Shown here: piece after piece, positions 1 to 7,421 of the stretch
Layout: every line of letters begins with the position of its first letter
Position numbering within the stretch: the first letter of the stretch is position 1
Assembly (NCBI GenBank): GCA_026706395.1
Contig: JAPOYU010000070.1
Coordinates: 1-12,196, forward strand
DNA: 12,196 bases
Direction: 5' to 3'
Origin: Chloroflexota bacterium
Lineage (GTDB): Bacteria > Chloroflexota > Anaerolineae > Aggregatilineales > Phototrophicaceae
Notes under the pieces: generated by a model
The model's input: only the letters and a program-made list of their open reading frames with translations
Database searches by the model: none
Told to the model about the DNA's origin: nothing
Position numbers and translations under genes: made by a program

Positions 1-1
1 G

Positions 2-244
2 AATGGGCAAGTTGAACGGATGCATCGGACCCTGAAAGAACAGACCGTGTATCGCTATTTCTACCAAACACCCGCAGAGCTGCGCCAGCACCTTGAAGCC
101 TTCATACAAGCCCACAACTTTGCCAAACGGCTCAAGACATTGAAGGGGCGAACTCCCTACGAGTACATCTGCGACCGCTGGAAGGAAAACCCGGAAAACT
201 TTCACACTGAGCCGCACCATCTCACCACCGGATTATACACCTAG
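2..244 (+). CDS. IS481-type transposase, C-terminal fragment (cut by window edge)
   Basis: The reading frame is open from base 2 and begins inside a protein with NGQVERMHRTLKEQ. This matches the NGxVERxHRT motif of IS481/IS3-type DDE integrase cores, in which the Glu of VER is the third catalytic acid. It is followed by the usual C-terminal tail: a helix around YQTPAELRQHLEAF, then the HNFAKRLKTLKGRTPYEY segment that corresponds to the family's 'N..R.h..L.g.tP.e' pattern. The protein ends in PHHLTTGLYT, close to the 'PHHQ.PGLNT' ending common in IS481 members. The two catalytic Asp residues lie upstream of the window, so integrity of the whole gene cannot be judged. An ATG at base 20 is internal and not the true start. 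Nothing in the visible 80 codons is broken. Confidence 0.85.
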   Translation, partial: NGQVERMHRTLKEQTVYRYFYQTPAELRQHLEAFIQAHNFAKRLKTLKGRTPYEYICDRWKENPENFHTEPHHLTTGLYT

Positions 245-258
245 CTTGCTGGGGCAAG
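245..258. repeat. Small inverted repeat after the transposase stop
   Basis: CTTGC-TGGG-GCAAG begins on the base after the transposase stop codon. It could form a 5-bp stem with a 4-base loop. No T-run follows, so it is not a convincing intrinsic terminator. It may lie within the noncoding end of the insertion sequence. Confidence 0.3.
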
Positions 259-298
259 GGGGTTGGGAGGATGGGGTAGAATACGGCAGTGGCTCGCG

Positions 299-323
299 TC
301 AGTAGCGGACAAGCCTTGCAAAT
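299..323. repeat. Probable terminal repeat of the IS element (copy 1)
   Basis: A 25-bp segment (TCAGTAGCGGACAAGCCTTG followed by CAAAT) lies 55 bp after the transposase stop and recurs with one mismatch at 5619-5643 in the same orientation. The sequence left of the two copies is unrelated. Read on the minus strand the repeat core starts TGCAAGGCTTGTCCGC, and a TG start is typical of many IS ends. Its place just past the transposase gene suggests that it is the right inverted repeat. The left end is outside the window, so this cannot be confirmed by pairing. Confidence 0.5.
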
Positions 324-449
324 TCAGGGCAGGCACGGGATATAACCGAGAAATTCACGGCGCCCGAGCCCGCTGCCATCTCGAAGTAACGTCAACGTCC
401 GCCTAAAATCATTCAGATTCTATCGGCAAGTGACCAACAACCTCAGCAC

Positions 450-1184
450 ATGGAAGAGATCGCAATTTTCGCGCTGGTTGGCATCCTGATCGGCTTTTCC
501 AAAGGTGGACTGGGCGGGCCGGTTCCCGTCGCATTGACCGTACCCATGCTAAGCCTGATCCTCGAAACCCAAATCGCCGTCGCGCTGGTAGTGCCCCTGC
601 TCATTTTCGCCGATGTTTTCGCGCTGTACATTTACTGGAAACAGTGGGACTACCAATACATCAAGCTCATGCTGCTGCCCGGATTGATCGGGGTGCTGGT
701 CGGTACGCTGGTGCTTAATGATATCGATACCGTCACGTTGAATCGCATTGTCGGCGGCCTGACTTTGCTCGCGTTGGCCTTCAAGGTCACAAGCGATCGC
801 CTGGCATCGCTCAAATATGCGCCGCGCAACTGGCATGGCTGCTTTGCCGGCTGGGCATCCGGTTTCGGCTCGACCCTGGCGAATGTCGGCGCCCCGCCGT
901 TCACCGCGTATCTGCTCTTGCAGCCGACGATGACGCCGCTAAAATTTGTCGGCACCACGACGCTTTTCTTCGCTGTCATGAACCTGACCAAAGCGCCCGG
1001 CTACCTCATCATAGGCCTGATCGACATCGACCGGCTGCTGAGCATTGCTTGGGTTTTCCTTCTGATACCGCCGGCGGTGCTCCTCGCCCGCTACCTGATT
1101 GACCACATCAACCAGCAGGTCTTCGAGTGGCTGATGATGGCTCCGCTCGCTGTATTGAGCCTGCACCTGCTGTTTTTCAGCTAG
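450..1184 (+). CDS. TauE/SafE (TSUP) family membrane permease, possible sulfite/organoanion exporter
   Basis: This is a 244-residue, very hydrophobic protein with about seven or eight membrane segments, the usual size for the TSUP family. The two diagnostic repeats are visible. The first is GFSKGGLGGPVPVALTVPML at residues 15-34, and the second is GWASGFGSTLANVGAPPFT around residues 134-152. Known members move sulfite, sulfonates or small organic anions across the inner membrane; the substrate here cannot be read from sequence. No Shine-Dalgarno sequence precedes the ATG at 450, and no better in-frame start is seen upstream. The start is kept because the first repeat sits at the normal distance from it. 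The stop overlaps that of the converging aminotransferase in a shared CTAG. The nearby ThDP enzyme and aminotransferase allow, but do not prove, a role in sulfonate metabolism. Confidence 0.85.
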   Translation: MEEIAIFALVGILIGFSKGGLGGPVPVALTVPMLSLILETQIAVALVVPLLIFADVFALYIYWKQWDYQYIKLMLLPGLIGVLVGTLVLNDIDTVTLNRIVGGLTLLALAFKVTSDRLASLKYAPRNWHGCFAGWASGFGSTLANVGAPPFTAYLLLQPTMTPLKFVGTTTLFFAVMNLTKAPGYLIIGLIDIDRLLSIAWVFLLIPPAVLLARYLIDHINQQVFEWLMMAPLAVLSLHLLFFS

Positions 1185-2425
1185 CGCAGCCAGGCGTCTA
1201 AAGCGGCAATGCCTTCGAGCATTTTCGCGGCGTGCAGCCCGACATGGGCGTCAAAATCTTCACCATCTTGTAAGGCTGCTTCGCCGTCAAAGTCCACGTA
1301 GGCCAGGCGCGCGGCGAGCGCTTCCGCCGGCATGCCAAAAGCCGTGCCCGGCAACAGCGCGACTCCGCTCTCATCGAGCAATCGATCGCAGAGCAGCTCG
1401 TCCGTCGAGATGCCCCGTTGCGCCAGCGGTTGCGCAAATGGGCTGAAGTCAAGCAGCAGGTAAAACCCTCCCTGCGGCGAGTGCAGGCGGAGACCTGTAT
1501 CCTGCAGCTTGCGATATATGGCCCGGCCTATCCCCGCCAGAATGCGGCGTTGGGCAGCCAAGAAGCGCTGGATGTCGCCATTCAGCTCATAGGCGGCGAG
1601 CGCGGCGAACTGGATCGGCGCGGACGCGCATGAATAGGTCTCCGAGCCCAGGCCTATCAAGGCATCATACAAAGCCTGCGGCCGCTCCGGCGGCAAGATC
1701 AAGGCGCCCAGCCGCCAGCCGCCGGCGCCGCACCACTTGGAAAGCCCGGTGCTTACCATCGTCCGTTCGGGATATAGGCTCGCAAGCGAGACATGGGTCC
1801 CGGCATGGTCCAGCAAGGCGTAGATCTCGTCGGAAATCGCCCAGGCCTTATGAGCGCGCAGAACTTGCGCCAGCGCTTTCAATTCGGCGCGGCTGTATGT
1901 CAAGCCATCTGGATTGCCCGGGTAGTTGAGCACCAGGATTTTTTGCCGGCCGTCCGCGCTGTGTTGTCTAATAGCCCGGTGGAGCGCTTCCGGCAGGACA
2001 CGCCAACGACTCTCGTAAGAAGTCGGAATGCGAATCACATTGTGACCCGCGATTAGGGCCTGCGGCGCGTAGGACACCCAAGACGGCCCGGGCAAGAATA
2101 TATCCGCCCGCTGGAAGGCCTGCATGACGTTGTGAAGCAGAGGCTTCGTGCCGGGCGCTACCAACACTTGTTCGGAAGAGATTGGGTAGCCATCGGCTTC
2201 GTGGTGAAACGCGGCTATCCCTTCGCGCAGCGCCAGCAACCCGGCTACATCAGTGTATTCTGTGCGATGCGCCGCCCGGCCCAGGGCCGACTGAATGCGA
2301 GCCGGCGGCGGAAAGGGCGACTCGCCGAAACCAAAGCGATAGACCTTGCGCTTGGCGCGAACGAGCTGGTTCATCTTCTCATTCAAGGACAATGTGCCAG
2401 ATTTGGCTACTGCCATGAAGGCCAT
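1181..2425 (-). CDS. Class I/II PLP-dependent aminotransferase (aspartate aminotransferase fold)
   Basis: The product is a complete 414-residue fold-type I aminotransferase. PLP-site residues are visible in order: GTK at 92-94 (phosphate loop), PSWVSY at 114-119 (aromatic stacking), NYPGNPDG with Asn171, D199/Y202 in SDEIYALL, Schiff-base Lys230 in STGLSKWCG, Arg238 (phosphate), and Arg373 in ARLAYVDFDG, equivalent to the substrate alpha-carboxylate Arg386 of AspAT. Substrate is unknown; aspartate, alanine, aromatic amino acids or cysteate are all possible. The start at 2425 is backed by GGAGG four bases upstream. A second Met at codon 4 lies farther from that site. The gene converges with the TauE/SafE gene (4-bp stop overlap) and diverges from the ThDP enzyme gene, with 144 bp between. 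A lone TACAAT (-10-like) sits upstream at 2469-2474 on the minus strand, without a clear -35. Confidence 0.9.
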   Translation of the reverse strand: MAFMAVAKSGTLSLNEKMNQLVRAKRKVYRFGFGESPFPPPARIQSALGRAAHRTEYTDVAGLLALREGIAAFHHEADGYPISSEQVLVAPGTKPLLHNVMQAFQRADIFLPGPSWVSYAPQALIAGHNVIRIPTSYESRWRVLPEALHRAIRQHSADGRQKILVLNYPGNPDGLTYSRAELKALAQVLRAHKAWAISDEIYALLDHAGTHVSLASLYPERTMVSTGLSKWCGAGGWRLGALILPPERPQALYDALIGLGSETYSCASAPIQFAALAAYELNGDIQRFLAAQRRILAGIGRAIYRKLQDTGLRLHSPQGGFYLLLDFSPFAQPLAQRGISTDELLCDRLLDESGVALLPGTAFGMPAEALAARLAYVDFDGEAALQDGEDFDAHVGLHAAKMLEGIAALDAWLR

Positions 2426-2502
2426 GGTCCCTCCGCCGATGAAGATCGTGTGAATCGCTTCGAGCTAGATTGTACCCCGTTGAGGCTGCCTTGGCGCAGC
2501 AA

Positions 2503-2530
2503 TTGACATCACATCCGCTAGGGGCATAAT
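2503..2530 (+). promoter_or_regulatory. Sigma70-type promoter for the ThDP enzyme gene
   Basis: A perfect -35 box TTGACA (2503-2508) is followed after 16 bp by CATAAT (2525-2530), matching TATAAT at five of six positions. It would start transcription near 2537, leaving a leader of roughly 33 bases before the ATG at 2570. The gap is shared with the divergent aminotransferase gene. No clear operator is seen. Confidence 0.6.
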
Positions 2531-2569
2531 GAATGTCCGCCGACAAGGTTTGTATCCGGTCTTTCAAGT

Positions 2570-4180
2570 ATGGCAACTGTTGCTGAGTACCTTGCCGAAG
2601 AACTTGCCGCCGCCGGCGTAACCCGTGTTTATGGCCTGCCGGGCGGCGAAAATGTCGAAGCGCTTGACGCGATGCGTCGTCAGGGCATCGAATTCCTGTT
2701 GGTGAAAAACGAGAGTAGCGCCTGCTATATGGCGGCGACGGAGGCTCGCCTCACCGGCGGGACAGGCGTAGCGTTGACCACCTTGGGGCCAGGCGCCGCC
2801 AACGCCTACGCAGGCCTCGCCCACGCTTTCCTCGATCGCGCGCCGATCTTGCTGATCACAGCGGCAGCAGATCCTGCCGCAGCGGGACGTCACACACATC
2901 AAGTTCTGGACCTTCATGCAGCTTTTGAGCCTATCTGCAAGTACACCGTGGAGCTTTCGCCGGGAAACGCCATTGGCGCCATAAGCGGAGCCATACGCCT
3001 GGCGAGATCGAATCGGCCCGGCCCCGTACATATCAGTGTGCACAATCGAATTGCCTCCCAGCAGGTCGGCGCGAGATCTGAGCGATACGAGACTCCCAGC
3101 GAAAGCGGGAATCCAGCCGGTGACTTGCAAAAAGCGCGCGCTATGCTCGCCGACAAGCGGCGGCCAATCATAATACTTGGCTTGGGCCTTGAGCCGGACG
3201 CGCCGTATCCGCAGGTCAAAAAACTGGCCGAGGCACTAGGCGCACCGGTCATCGACAGTCCAAAGAGCAAAGGGGCGCTCTCCGCTGACCATCCCTTGTA
3301 CGCTGGCACCATAGGGCTTACGCGCCAGGATCCGGTTTACCAGCTTCTTGACGAAGCAGATTGCATGGTCGCCATAGGTTTTGACGTCGTTGAGCTGGTC
3401 AAACCCTGGGATTATCAAAAGCCGTTGATTTGGATCGCAAATTGGGCGAACCGTGACCCGCGCATAGCCAGTGAGCTTGAGTTGCTTGGCGACATCAAAG
3501 ATATTCTCGATGCGCTGAGCGATGTAAAGTCGGCAGCCGGGGGCGATTGGGGCGGGACCCGTGTACGGCGCTTTCACGACAAACCAGCGGCAGGCGAGCT
3601 TCCGACTCCACGAGCGAATCGTATATTGCCGCAAAGTTTCTTGAACTCGCTCCGCGCGCATACGCCAGATGACATAATCATCACTACCGATGTCGGATCG
3701 CACAAGATCTTGGCTGCTTTGCGCTGGCAAGCGCGCCGACCGAACCGGTATCTGGTATCCAATGGCCTGTCCGCTATGGGATTCGGCTTGAGCAGCGCGA
3801 TGGCCGCCGCTGAAATCACCGGTCAACCGACGGCCTGCATAACCGGAGATGCGGGCATCGCCATGGTCCTGGGCGAACTTGGTTTGCTGGTCGAGCGACG
3901 GCTGCCGGTGCTTGTGGCGGTGATGAATGATGGGGCGCTCGACCTCATACGTTCGGCGCAGAACCGGCAGGATCGCCAAGCTTTCGGCACGGAATTCTTC
4001 AACCCCGAATTCGAATTCATCGCGCGCGCTTACGGACTGCCATATTACAAGGTGGAATCAGAGCGAGATTGTGACCGGGCTATTCGGGACGCGCTGGCAG
4101 ACCGAGGGCCGGCCCTGCTTGATGTTATGATTGACCCGATTGGCTACCCTACAACCGTAGTCGAATCGCACGGGTCATAG
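2570..4180 (+). CDS. Thiamine diphosphate-dependent enzyme, acetolactate synthase/decarboxylase superfamily
   Basis: The protein has 536 residues with the standard three-domain order: N-terminal Pyr domain (about 1-165) with catalytic Glu48 in VKNESSACYMA and the TTLGPGAANAYAGLAHAF loop, central TPP_enzyme_M domain (about 185-315), and C-terminal PP domain (about 355-530). The Mg/ThDP motif runs from GDAGIAM (426-432) to VMND (451-454); the third residue is Ala instead of the common Gly. It is shorter than typical acetohydroxyacid synthase large subunits, and no small regulatory subunit gene is near, so valine/isoleucine biosynthesis is unlikely. Candidates are a 2-oxoacid decarboxylase (including sulfopyruvate or phosphonopyruvate type), a carboligase or an acyltransferase. 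The start lacks a strong Shine-Dalgarno site but lies just after a good promoter. The stop overlaps the convergent DegT gene by 6 bp. Confidence 0.85.
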   Translation: MATVAEYLAEELAAAGVTRVYGLPGGENVEALDAMRRQGIEFLLVKNESSACYMAATEARLTGGTGVALTTLGPGAANAYAGLAHAFLDRAPILLITAAADPAAAGRHTHQVLDLHAAFEPICKYTVELSPGNAIGAISGAIRLARSNRPGPVHISVHNRIASQQVGARSERYETPSESGNPAGDLQKARAMLADKRRPIIILGLGLEPDAPYPQVKKLAEALGAPVIDSPKSKGALSADHPLYAGTIGLTRQDPVYQLLDEADCMVAIGFDVVELVKPWDYQKPLIWIANWANRDPRIASELELLGDIKDILDALSDVKSAAGGDWGGTRVRRFHDKPAAGELPTPRANRILPQSFLNSLRAHTPDDIIITTDVGSHKILAALRWQARRPNRYLVSNGLSAMGFGLSSAMAAAEITGQPTACITGDAGIAMVLGELGLLVERRLPVLVAVMNDGALDLIRSAQNRQDRQAFGTEFFNPEFEFIARAYGLPYYKVESERDCDRAIRDALADRGPALLDVMIDPIGYPTTVVESHGS

Positions 4181-5428
4181 CGCTTGAATACGTTCCGCCA
4201 GCGATGGATCGCGTCGAAATTCCGCCCCCACTTTGTTAAGCGCGTTGACGACATCGTCGACCCCCTCCTTGCCAGCGCGGAAGATCGCCTCTTCCAGCCA
4301 GAGGCCTTCGAAACGACTTACGCGTTCGGTTGCGGGCAAGCGCATTTCCTCGAAGTCAAAACGCTGCGGAAAAGCGGAGGGCACGGCCAGTCGTGAACTG
4401 GTCGGACGGAACAGATCATAGCGGTACATAGGGTCGTAGCCGCTGGAGCAGGGGATGCCTTCCGCGTACAGGGCACGGGCCAGCACCTCGTTTGTCGCGC
4501 CGAAGTCTTCAGGATCAATGGCGAAAGTGTAGCAGTAGAGAGCGCGCTTATCCTGGCGGGGATCTCTTTGAATCACACGAATCCCTTCAACTTCGCTCAA
4601 AGCCTCATCCATATAATTTCCCATCTCTTCACGCGCTGCGGCTTGAGCGGGAAAACGCTGCAAGGCGACATTCAAGAGAGCCGCCTGCAACTCTGTCATG
4701 CGGTAGTTGCTGCCTTGCATATAGAGCCGGCCGGAAGGGTCATGCGGCCGCCCGCAATCGATGACGCTGGCCGCGCGCCAGGCATGATCCTCAGAGCGGC
4801 AAAGAAGCACACCGCCCTCGCCAGCGGTCATGATCTTGGTCGATTGCATACTGAAAGAGCCGAAGTGGCCGAGCGCGCCCGCGCCCTGCCCTCTCCAAAC
4901 GGCGCCGTGCGCATGGGCGGCATCTTCAATGACAATGAGGTCATGCTTGTCAGCAATCGCCATTATGGCGTCCATGTCGGCCATTTGTGACGCGATATGA
5001 ACCGGGATGATCGCCCGCGTGCGTTCCGTTATGGCTGCTTCGGTCGCCGCCGGACTGATGCAAAAAGTACGCGGGTCGATATCGACCAATACCGGGATGG
5101 CGCCGGCCATCATGGGCGCGGAGGCGGTCGCCTGAAATGTGTAGGCTGGTACGATCACTTCATCGCCCCAGCCTATCCCGGCCGCGCGCAGGGCGACTTC
5201 CATTGTAATAGTGCCGTTCATCATTGCGACGCCGTACCGGCCGCCTTGCAGCTCAACAAACGCGTCAAGGAAGCGCTGAGTTTGGGGACCGGGATAGGGA
5301 AATCCGCCCCAATTGCCGCTTCGCACAACTTCGGCAACAGCAGCGACATCCCGCTCGTCGTGTACCGGCCAAGCGGGATATGCAGCCGTCCTTGTCTTTT
5401 CCCCGCCAAAAAGCGCCAATTCGCTCAT
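4175..5428 (-). CDS. DegT/DnrJ/EryC1/StrS family PLP aminotransferase (sugar or cyclitol aminotransferase)
   Basis: The product is 417 residues from the chosen start. PLP-site features are NGT at 71-73, AYTFQATAS around 95-103, IEDAAHAHG with Asp169, catalytic Lys198 in SMQSTKIMTAGEGG, and GEGG at 203-206. The N-terminus LALFGGEKTR followed by PAWPVHDERD, together with the SMQ..K..T.GEGG active-site loop, resembles the branch that holds inosose (cyclitol) aminotransferases, so a keto-sugar or inosose acceptor is plausible. This family transfers an amino group from Glu or Gln to keto-sugars. The frame is open 46 codons further upstream, but those codons run through a G/C-rich repeat. The ATG at 5428 has GGGAGG seven bases upstream, and the protein homology begins there. 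The 3' end overlaps the convergent ThDP gene by 6 bp. It is the last gene of the minus-strand run, 374 bp after the LctP permease. Confidence 0.9.
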   Translation of the reverse strand: MSELALFGGEKTRTAAYPAWPVHDERDVAAVAEVVRSGNWGGFPYPGPQTQRFLDAFVELQGGRYGVAMMNGTITMEVALRAAGIGWGDEVIVPAYTFQATASAPMMAGAIPVLVDIDPRTFCISPAATEAAITERTRAIIPVHIASQMADMDAIMAIADKHDLIVIEDAAHAHGAVWRGQGAGALGHFGSFSMQSTKIMTAGEGGVLLCRSEDHAWRAASVIDCGRPHDPSGRLYMQGSNYRMTELQAALLNVALQRFPAQAAAREEMGNYMDEALSEVEGIRVIQRDPRQDKRALYCYTFAIDPEDFGATNEVLARALYAEGIPCSSGYDPMYRYDLFRPTSSRLAVPSAFPQRFDFEEMRLPATERVSRFEGLWLEEAIFRAGKEGVDDVVNALNKVGAEFRRDPSLAERIQAL

Positions 5429-5464
5429 CGCGCTGCCTCCCGCCTCACTATTGCGACCACTGCA

Positions 5465-5524
5465 CCCCCATCCCCCGGCCCCCTCGCCATCTCTATGGCG
5501 AGCATCCCACAAGGAGGGAGGGGG
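5465..5524 (+). repeat. G/C-rich dispersed repeat with hairpin core (copy 1)
   Basis: This 60-bp element starts CCCCCATCCCCCGGCCCC and ends in a purine-rich G run. It contains a perfect hairpin, CTCGCCAT-CTCT-ATGGCGAG, at 5483-5502. A second 60-bp element at 7422-7481 on the other strand matches 17 of its first 18 bases and also ends in a G run, while the centre has diverged. It lies in the 5' leader region of the DegT gene and accounts for the spurious upstream extension of that frame. It looks like a short noncoding palindromic repeat family. Confidence 0.6.
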
Positions 5525-5618
5525 AGCTAAACTTGGCGGATTCTGTAGTAATCTGTGGCTTTTCACAAGAATCGACCCTCTTATATTGTATTATTTCAGT
5601 TACCTATACGCGTGTTTT

Positions 5619-5643
5619 TCAGTAGCGGACAAGCCTTACAAAT
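5619..5643. repeat. Solitary copy of the IS terminal repeat (copy 2)
   Basis: This has 24 of 25 bases in common with 299-323, in the same orientation, differing only by A for G in the CCTTRCAAAT part. There is no transposase nearby, and the adjacent sequence does not match that next to copy 1. It is best read as the remaining end of a related element that has been lost, or as a non-autonomous derivative. Confidence 0.5.
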
Positions 5644-5784
5644 ACTTTCGCTTTTTTGTGTCTCCTTTTAGTTCGTCATTCTTTCACATTGCTTATTTGG
5701 AAATACGTATGTCATCAAGTGTCCCGTTTGTGAGCTTGCCTTGTCAGAAATCAAGGTCCGACGCGGATATAAATTTTGGGTACA

Positions 5785-5799
5785 GACCGTATGCCGGTC
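5785..5799 (-). terminator. Weak hairpin just after the LctP stop codon
   Basis: A perfect inverted repeat, GACCG-TATGC-CGGTC, begins 4 bp beyond the LctP stop in the direction of transcription. The stem is only 5 bp and what follows on the minus strand is TGTACCCAAAATTTATA rather than a T-run. It could be a weak terminator or an RNA-stabilising hairpin. Confidence 0.25.
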
Positions 5800-5802
5800 A
5801 AA

Positions 5803-7365
5803 TCACGCGCCGAGCAACCTGTAGAATGTAGCCAGAGCGACAAATGCCACCGGAATCAGTCCAAGAAGGAGCATCCGGCGGATGACGGGACCTTCCTGCC
5901 CGCCTAAACCTACGGTGCTGCAGCCGACGATTATTTTCGCCGGCGCGAGCACACTGCCCAGCGAGGCGCCCGCCGTTTGACCGGCAAGTATAATGGGGAC
6001 GCTCAAAGCCAGCAGATTCGCCGTCTCCTGCTGCAGCGCGCCGAAGACCACATTCGAGTTGGTATTGCTGCCTGTCATGAAGGCGCCTAGTGTCCCTATG
6101 AATGGCGCGAACAGCGGGTACAAGTCAGCGCTGAAGGTTTCGCTAATGCCCTTGGCGATGATCTGGGTCATACCGGTATGCGTCATGAGCGCCGCCATAG
6201 CCACGAGGGTAAGAATTGATATCGTCGATCCGAGCGCGGACTTGCGGACTTTGGCCCAAATATCGCGCCAAACGTCTCGGCTTTCATAGTAGCCCGCCCG
6301 CCGATACAGCAAAAAGGCGACCAGGCCGGCATAGAAGAGAATGGCGCCGGCATGGCCGAAAAGGCTAATCACGCGACCGGGCTCCGCCGGCACGCCCCAG
6401 CCCAAGGTCGTCTCCACAGCTGGAAACTCGATCTCAATCTTTACACTGTCTACAAGTTGTTCCAATGGTCCGATCAAGTTGGCTGAAAAGGCCAGGGCCA
6501 GCAAGATCACGTAGGCCGCCAGGGCCAATGCCACGCTGCGCGAACGGTCTTCGCCGGTTGATTCCACTTTCTTGTTTCTACCGCGATGCAGCGGCGACAT
6601 CACGTAGGCGACGCCAATCACGGCGCCGGCCAGCGCGCCGGAAGTCGATCCGAGCGTCCACATGCCGTTTGTCGCCATCCACCACTGCGTCAGGCCCATC
6701 ACCGCGCCGACCAGGACAAGCATCGGCATCGTAGTCAGCAAGCCTTCCCAACCGGCGCTGACGTAGGCAACCAGCGCCCCGCTGATCAGGCAGGCCAGGC
6801 CGAGGATTACAGCGGCGTCATGCGCCAGCATCCGCCCGGGCAGGCCCGTTACCGCGGTCAGCGCGACAAATGACGTGCCCAGCGACCCAAACGTCACCGC
6901 CCAACCGTGACCAAGGGAGGCCATGATCACGGATTGCGTCGCCGTATAGCCCAGGCCGACCAGCAGAGGCGCAACCACTGCAACGGGAACGCCGAAGCCG
7001 CCAACGCCTTGGAGCAAAGAAACAAAGACCCAGCTTATCAGCAGGCTCTGCGCGGCGCGGTCGGTGGTCAAGCGCGGCAGACTGCGCCCGATCAGGGCGA
7101 CCGAGCCAGATTCGTTTGTCACGTTATAGAAGAACAGCGCCATCCAGACAATATACAGAACGTCCGCGGCGAGAAGCAGCGACTTGCCGACAGCAACGGC
7201 GACAAGCGACAGATTTCCGCCGAAGACGGTGAGCGACAACAGTAGCGCGGCAATGAAGCCAGCGGAGCCGGCCCGGCTGCCACCCCAGCCCAAGCCCACC
7301 ATCAGGAAAAGAACGGACAATACCGGCAGCAGCGCCAGGAGCCAGTTTAGCAAGTTGAGTTCCAA
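5803..7365 (-). CDS. LctP (L-lactate permease) family transporter
   Basis: This 520-residue membrane protein has about 12-14 hydrophobic segments. Hallmarks of the LctP family (PF02652) are FLMVGLGWGGSRAG near the N-terminus, SWVFVSLLQGVGGFGVPVAV around 110-130, the GHGWAVTFGSLGTSF loop, and a C-terminal FMTGSNTNSNVVFGALQQ motif followed by GQTAGASLGSVLAPAKI. Known members import lactate or glycolate with protons; other small hydroxyacids are possible here. The start is TTG at 7365, with GGAG eight bases upstream; an in-frame stop lies a few codons upstream and no ATG occurs until codon 22, so the TTG is well supported. The gene is followed by the DegT gene and preceded by the amidase gene on the same strand, but with long gaps carrying repeats, so it may have its own promoter. 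Confidence 0.92.
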   Translation of the reverse strand: MELNLLNWLLALLPVLSVLFLMVGLGWGGSRAGSAGFIAALLLSLTVFGGNLSLVAVAVGKSLLLAADVLYIVWMALFFYNVTNESGSVALIGRSLPRLTTDRAAQSLLISWVFVSLLQGVGGFGVPVAVVAPLLVGLGYTATQSVIMASLGHGWAVTFGSLGTSFVALTAVTGLPGRMLAHDAAVILGLACLISGALVAYVSAGWEGLLTTMPMLVLVGAVMGLTQWWMATNGMWTLGSTSGALAGAVIGVAYVMSPLHRGRNKKVESTGEDRSRSVALALAAYVILLALAFSANLIGPLEQLVDSVKIEIEFPAVETTLGWGVPAEPGRVISLFGHAGAILFYAGLVAFLLYRRAGYYESRDVWRDIWAKVRKSALGSTISILTLVAMAALMTHTGMTQIIAKGISETFSADLYPLFAPFIGTLGAFMTGSNTNSNVVFGALQQETANLLALSVPIILAGQTAGASLGSVLAPAKIIVGCSTVGLGGQEGPVIRRMLLLGLIPVAFVALATFYRLLGA

Positions 7366-7421
7366 AAGCGATTCTCCAAGGGAGGCCTAAGTAGCTTTTG
7401 AGAGATGAAGCGCTCAGAGTT

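Larger units (their letters stand above)
5525..5802. other. AT-rich gene-free region between DegT and LctP genes
   Basis: Together with the repeat to its left this makes 374 bp without a convincing gene. Its base composition is visibly richer in A+T than the flanking genes, with runs such as TATATTGTATTATT and CTTTTTTGTG. It contains the solitary IS-end repeat at 5619-5643 and a small inverted repeat at 5785-5799. TACAAT and TATAAG (-10-like on the minus strand) occur near 5583-5593 but have no matching -35. The likely history is insertion and decay of a mobile element, since nothing here codes for a recognisable protein. Confidence 0.5.

Noticed and set aside
3236..3979. 247-codon minus-strand frame opposite the ThDP enzyme
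   Set aside because: It is antisense to well-conserved ThDP-domain sequence and resembles no known protein.
5429..5566. 46-codon N-terminal extension of the DegT aminotransferase
   Set aside because: It runs through the G/C-rich repeat, gives a low-complexity Pro/Gly-rich peptide, and the internal ATG at 5428 has an excellent ribosome site and matches the family N-terminus.
5554..5567. CRP-like site TGTGG-CTTT-TCACA
   Set aside because: The half-sites are four bases apart instead of six, and the first arm has G for A.
5313..5831. 172-codon plus-strand frame across the DegT-LctP gap
   Set aside because: It overlaps both flanking genes and the repeats, and its translation is low-complexity with no domain or ribosome site.
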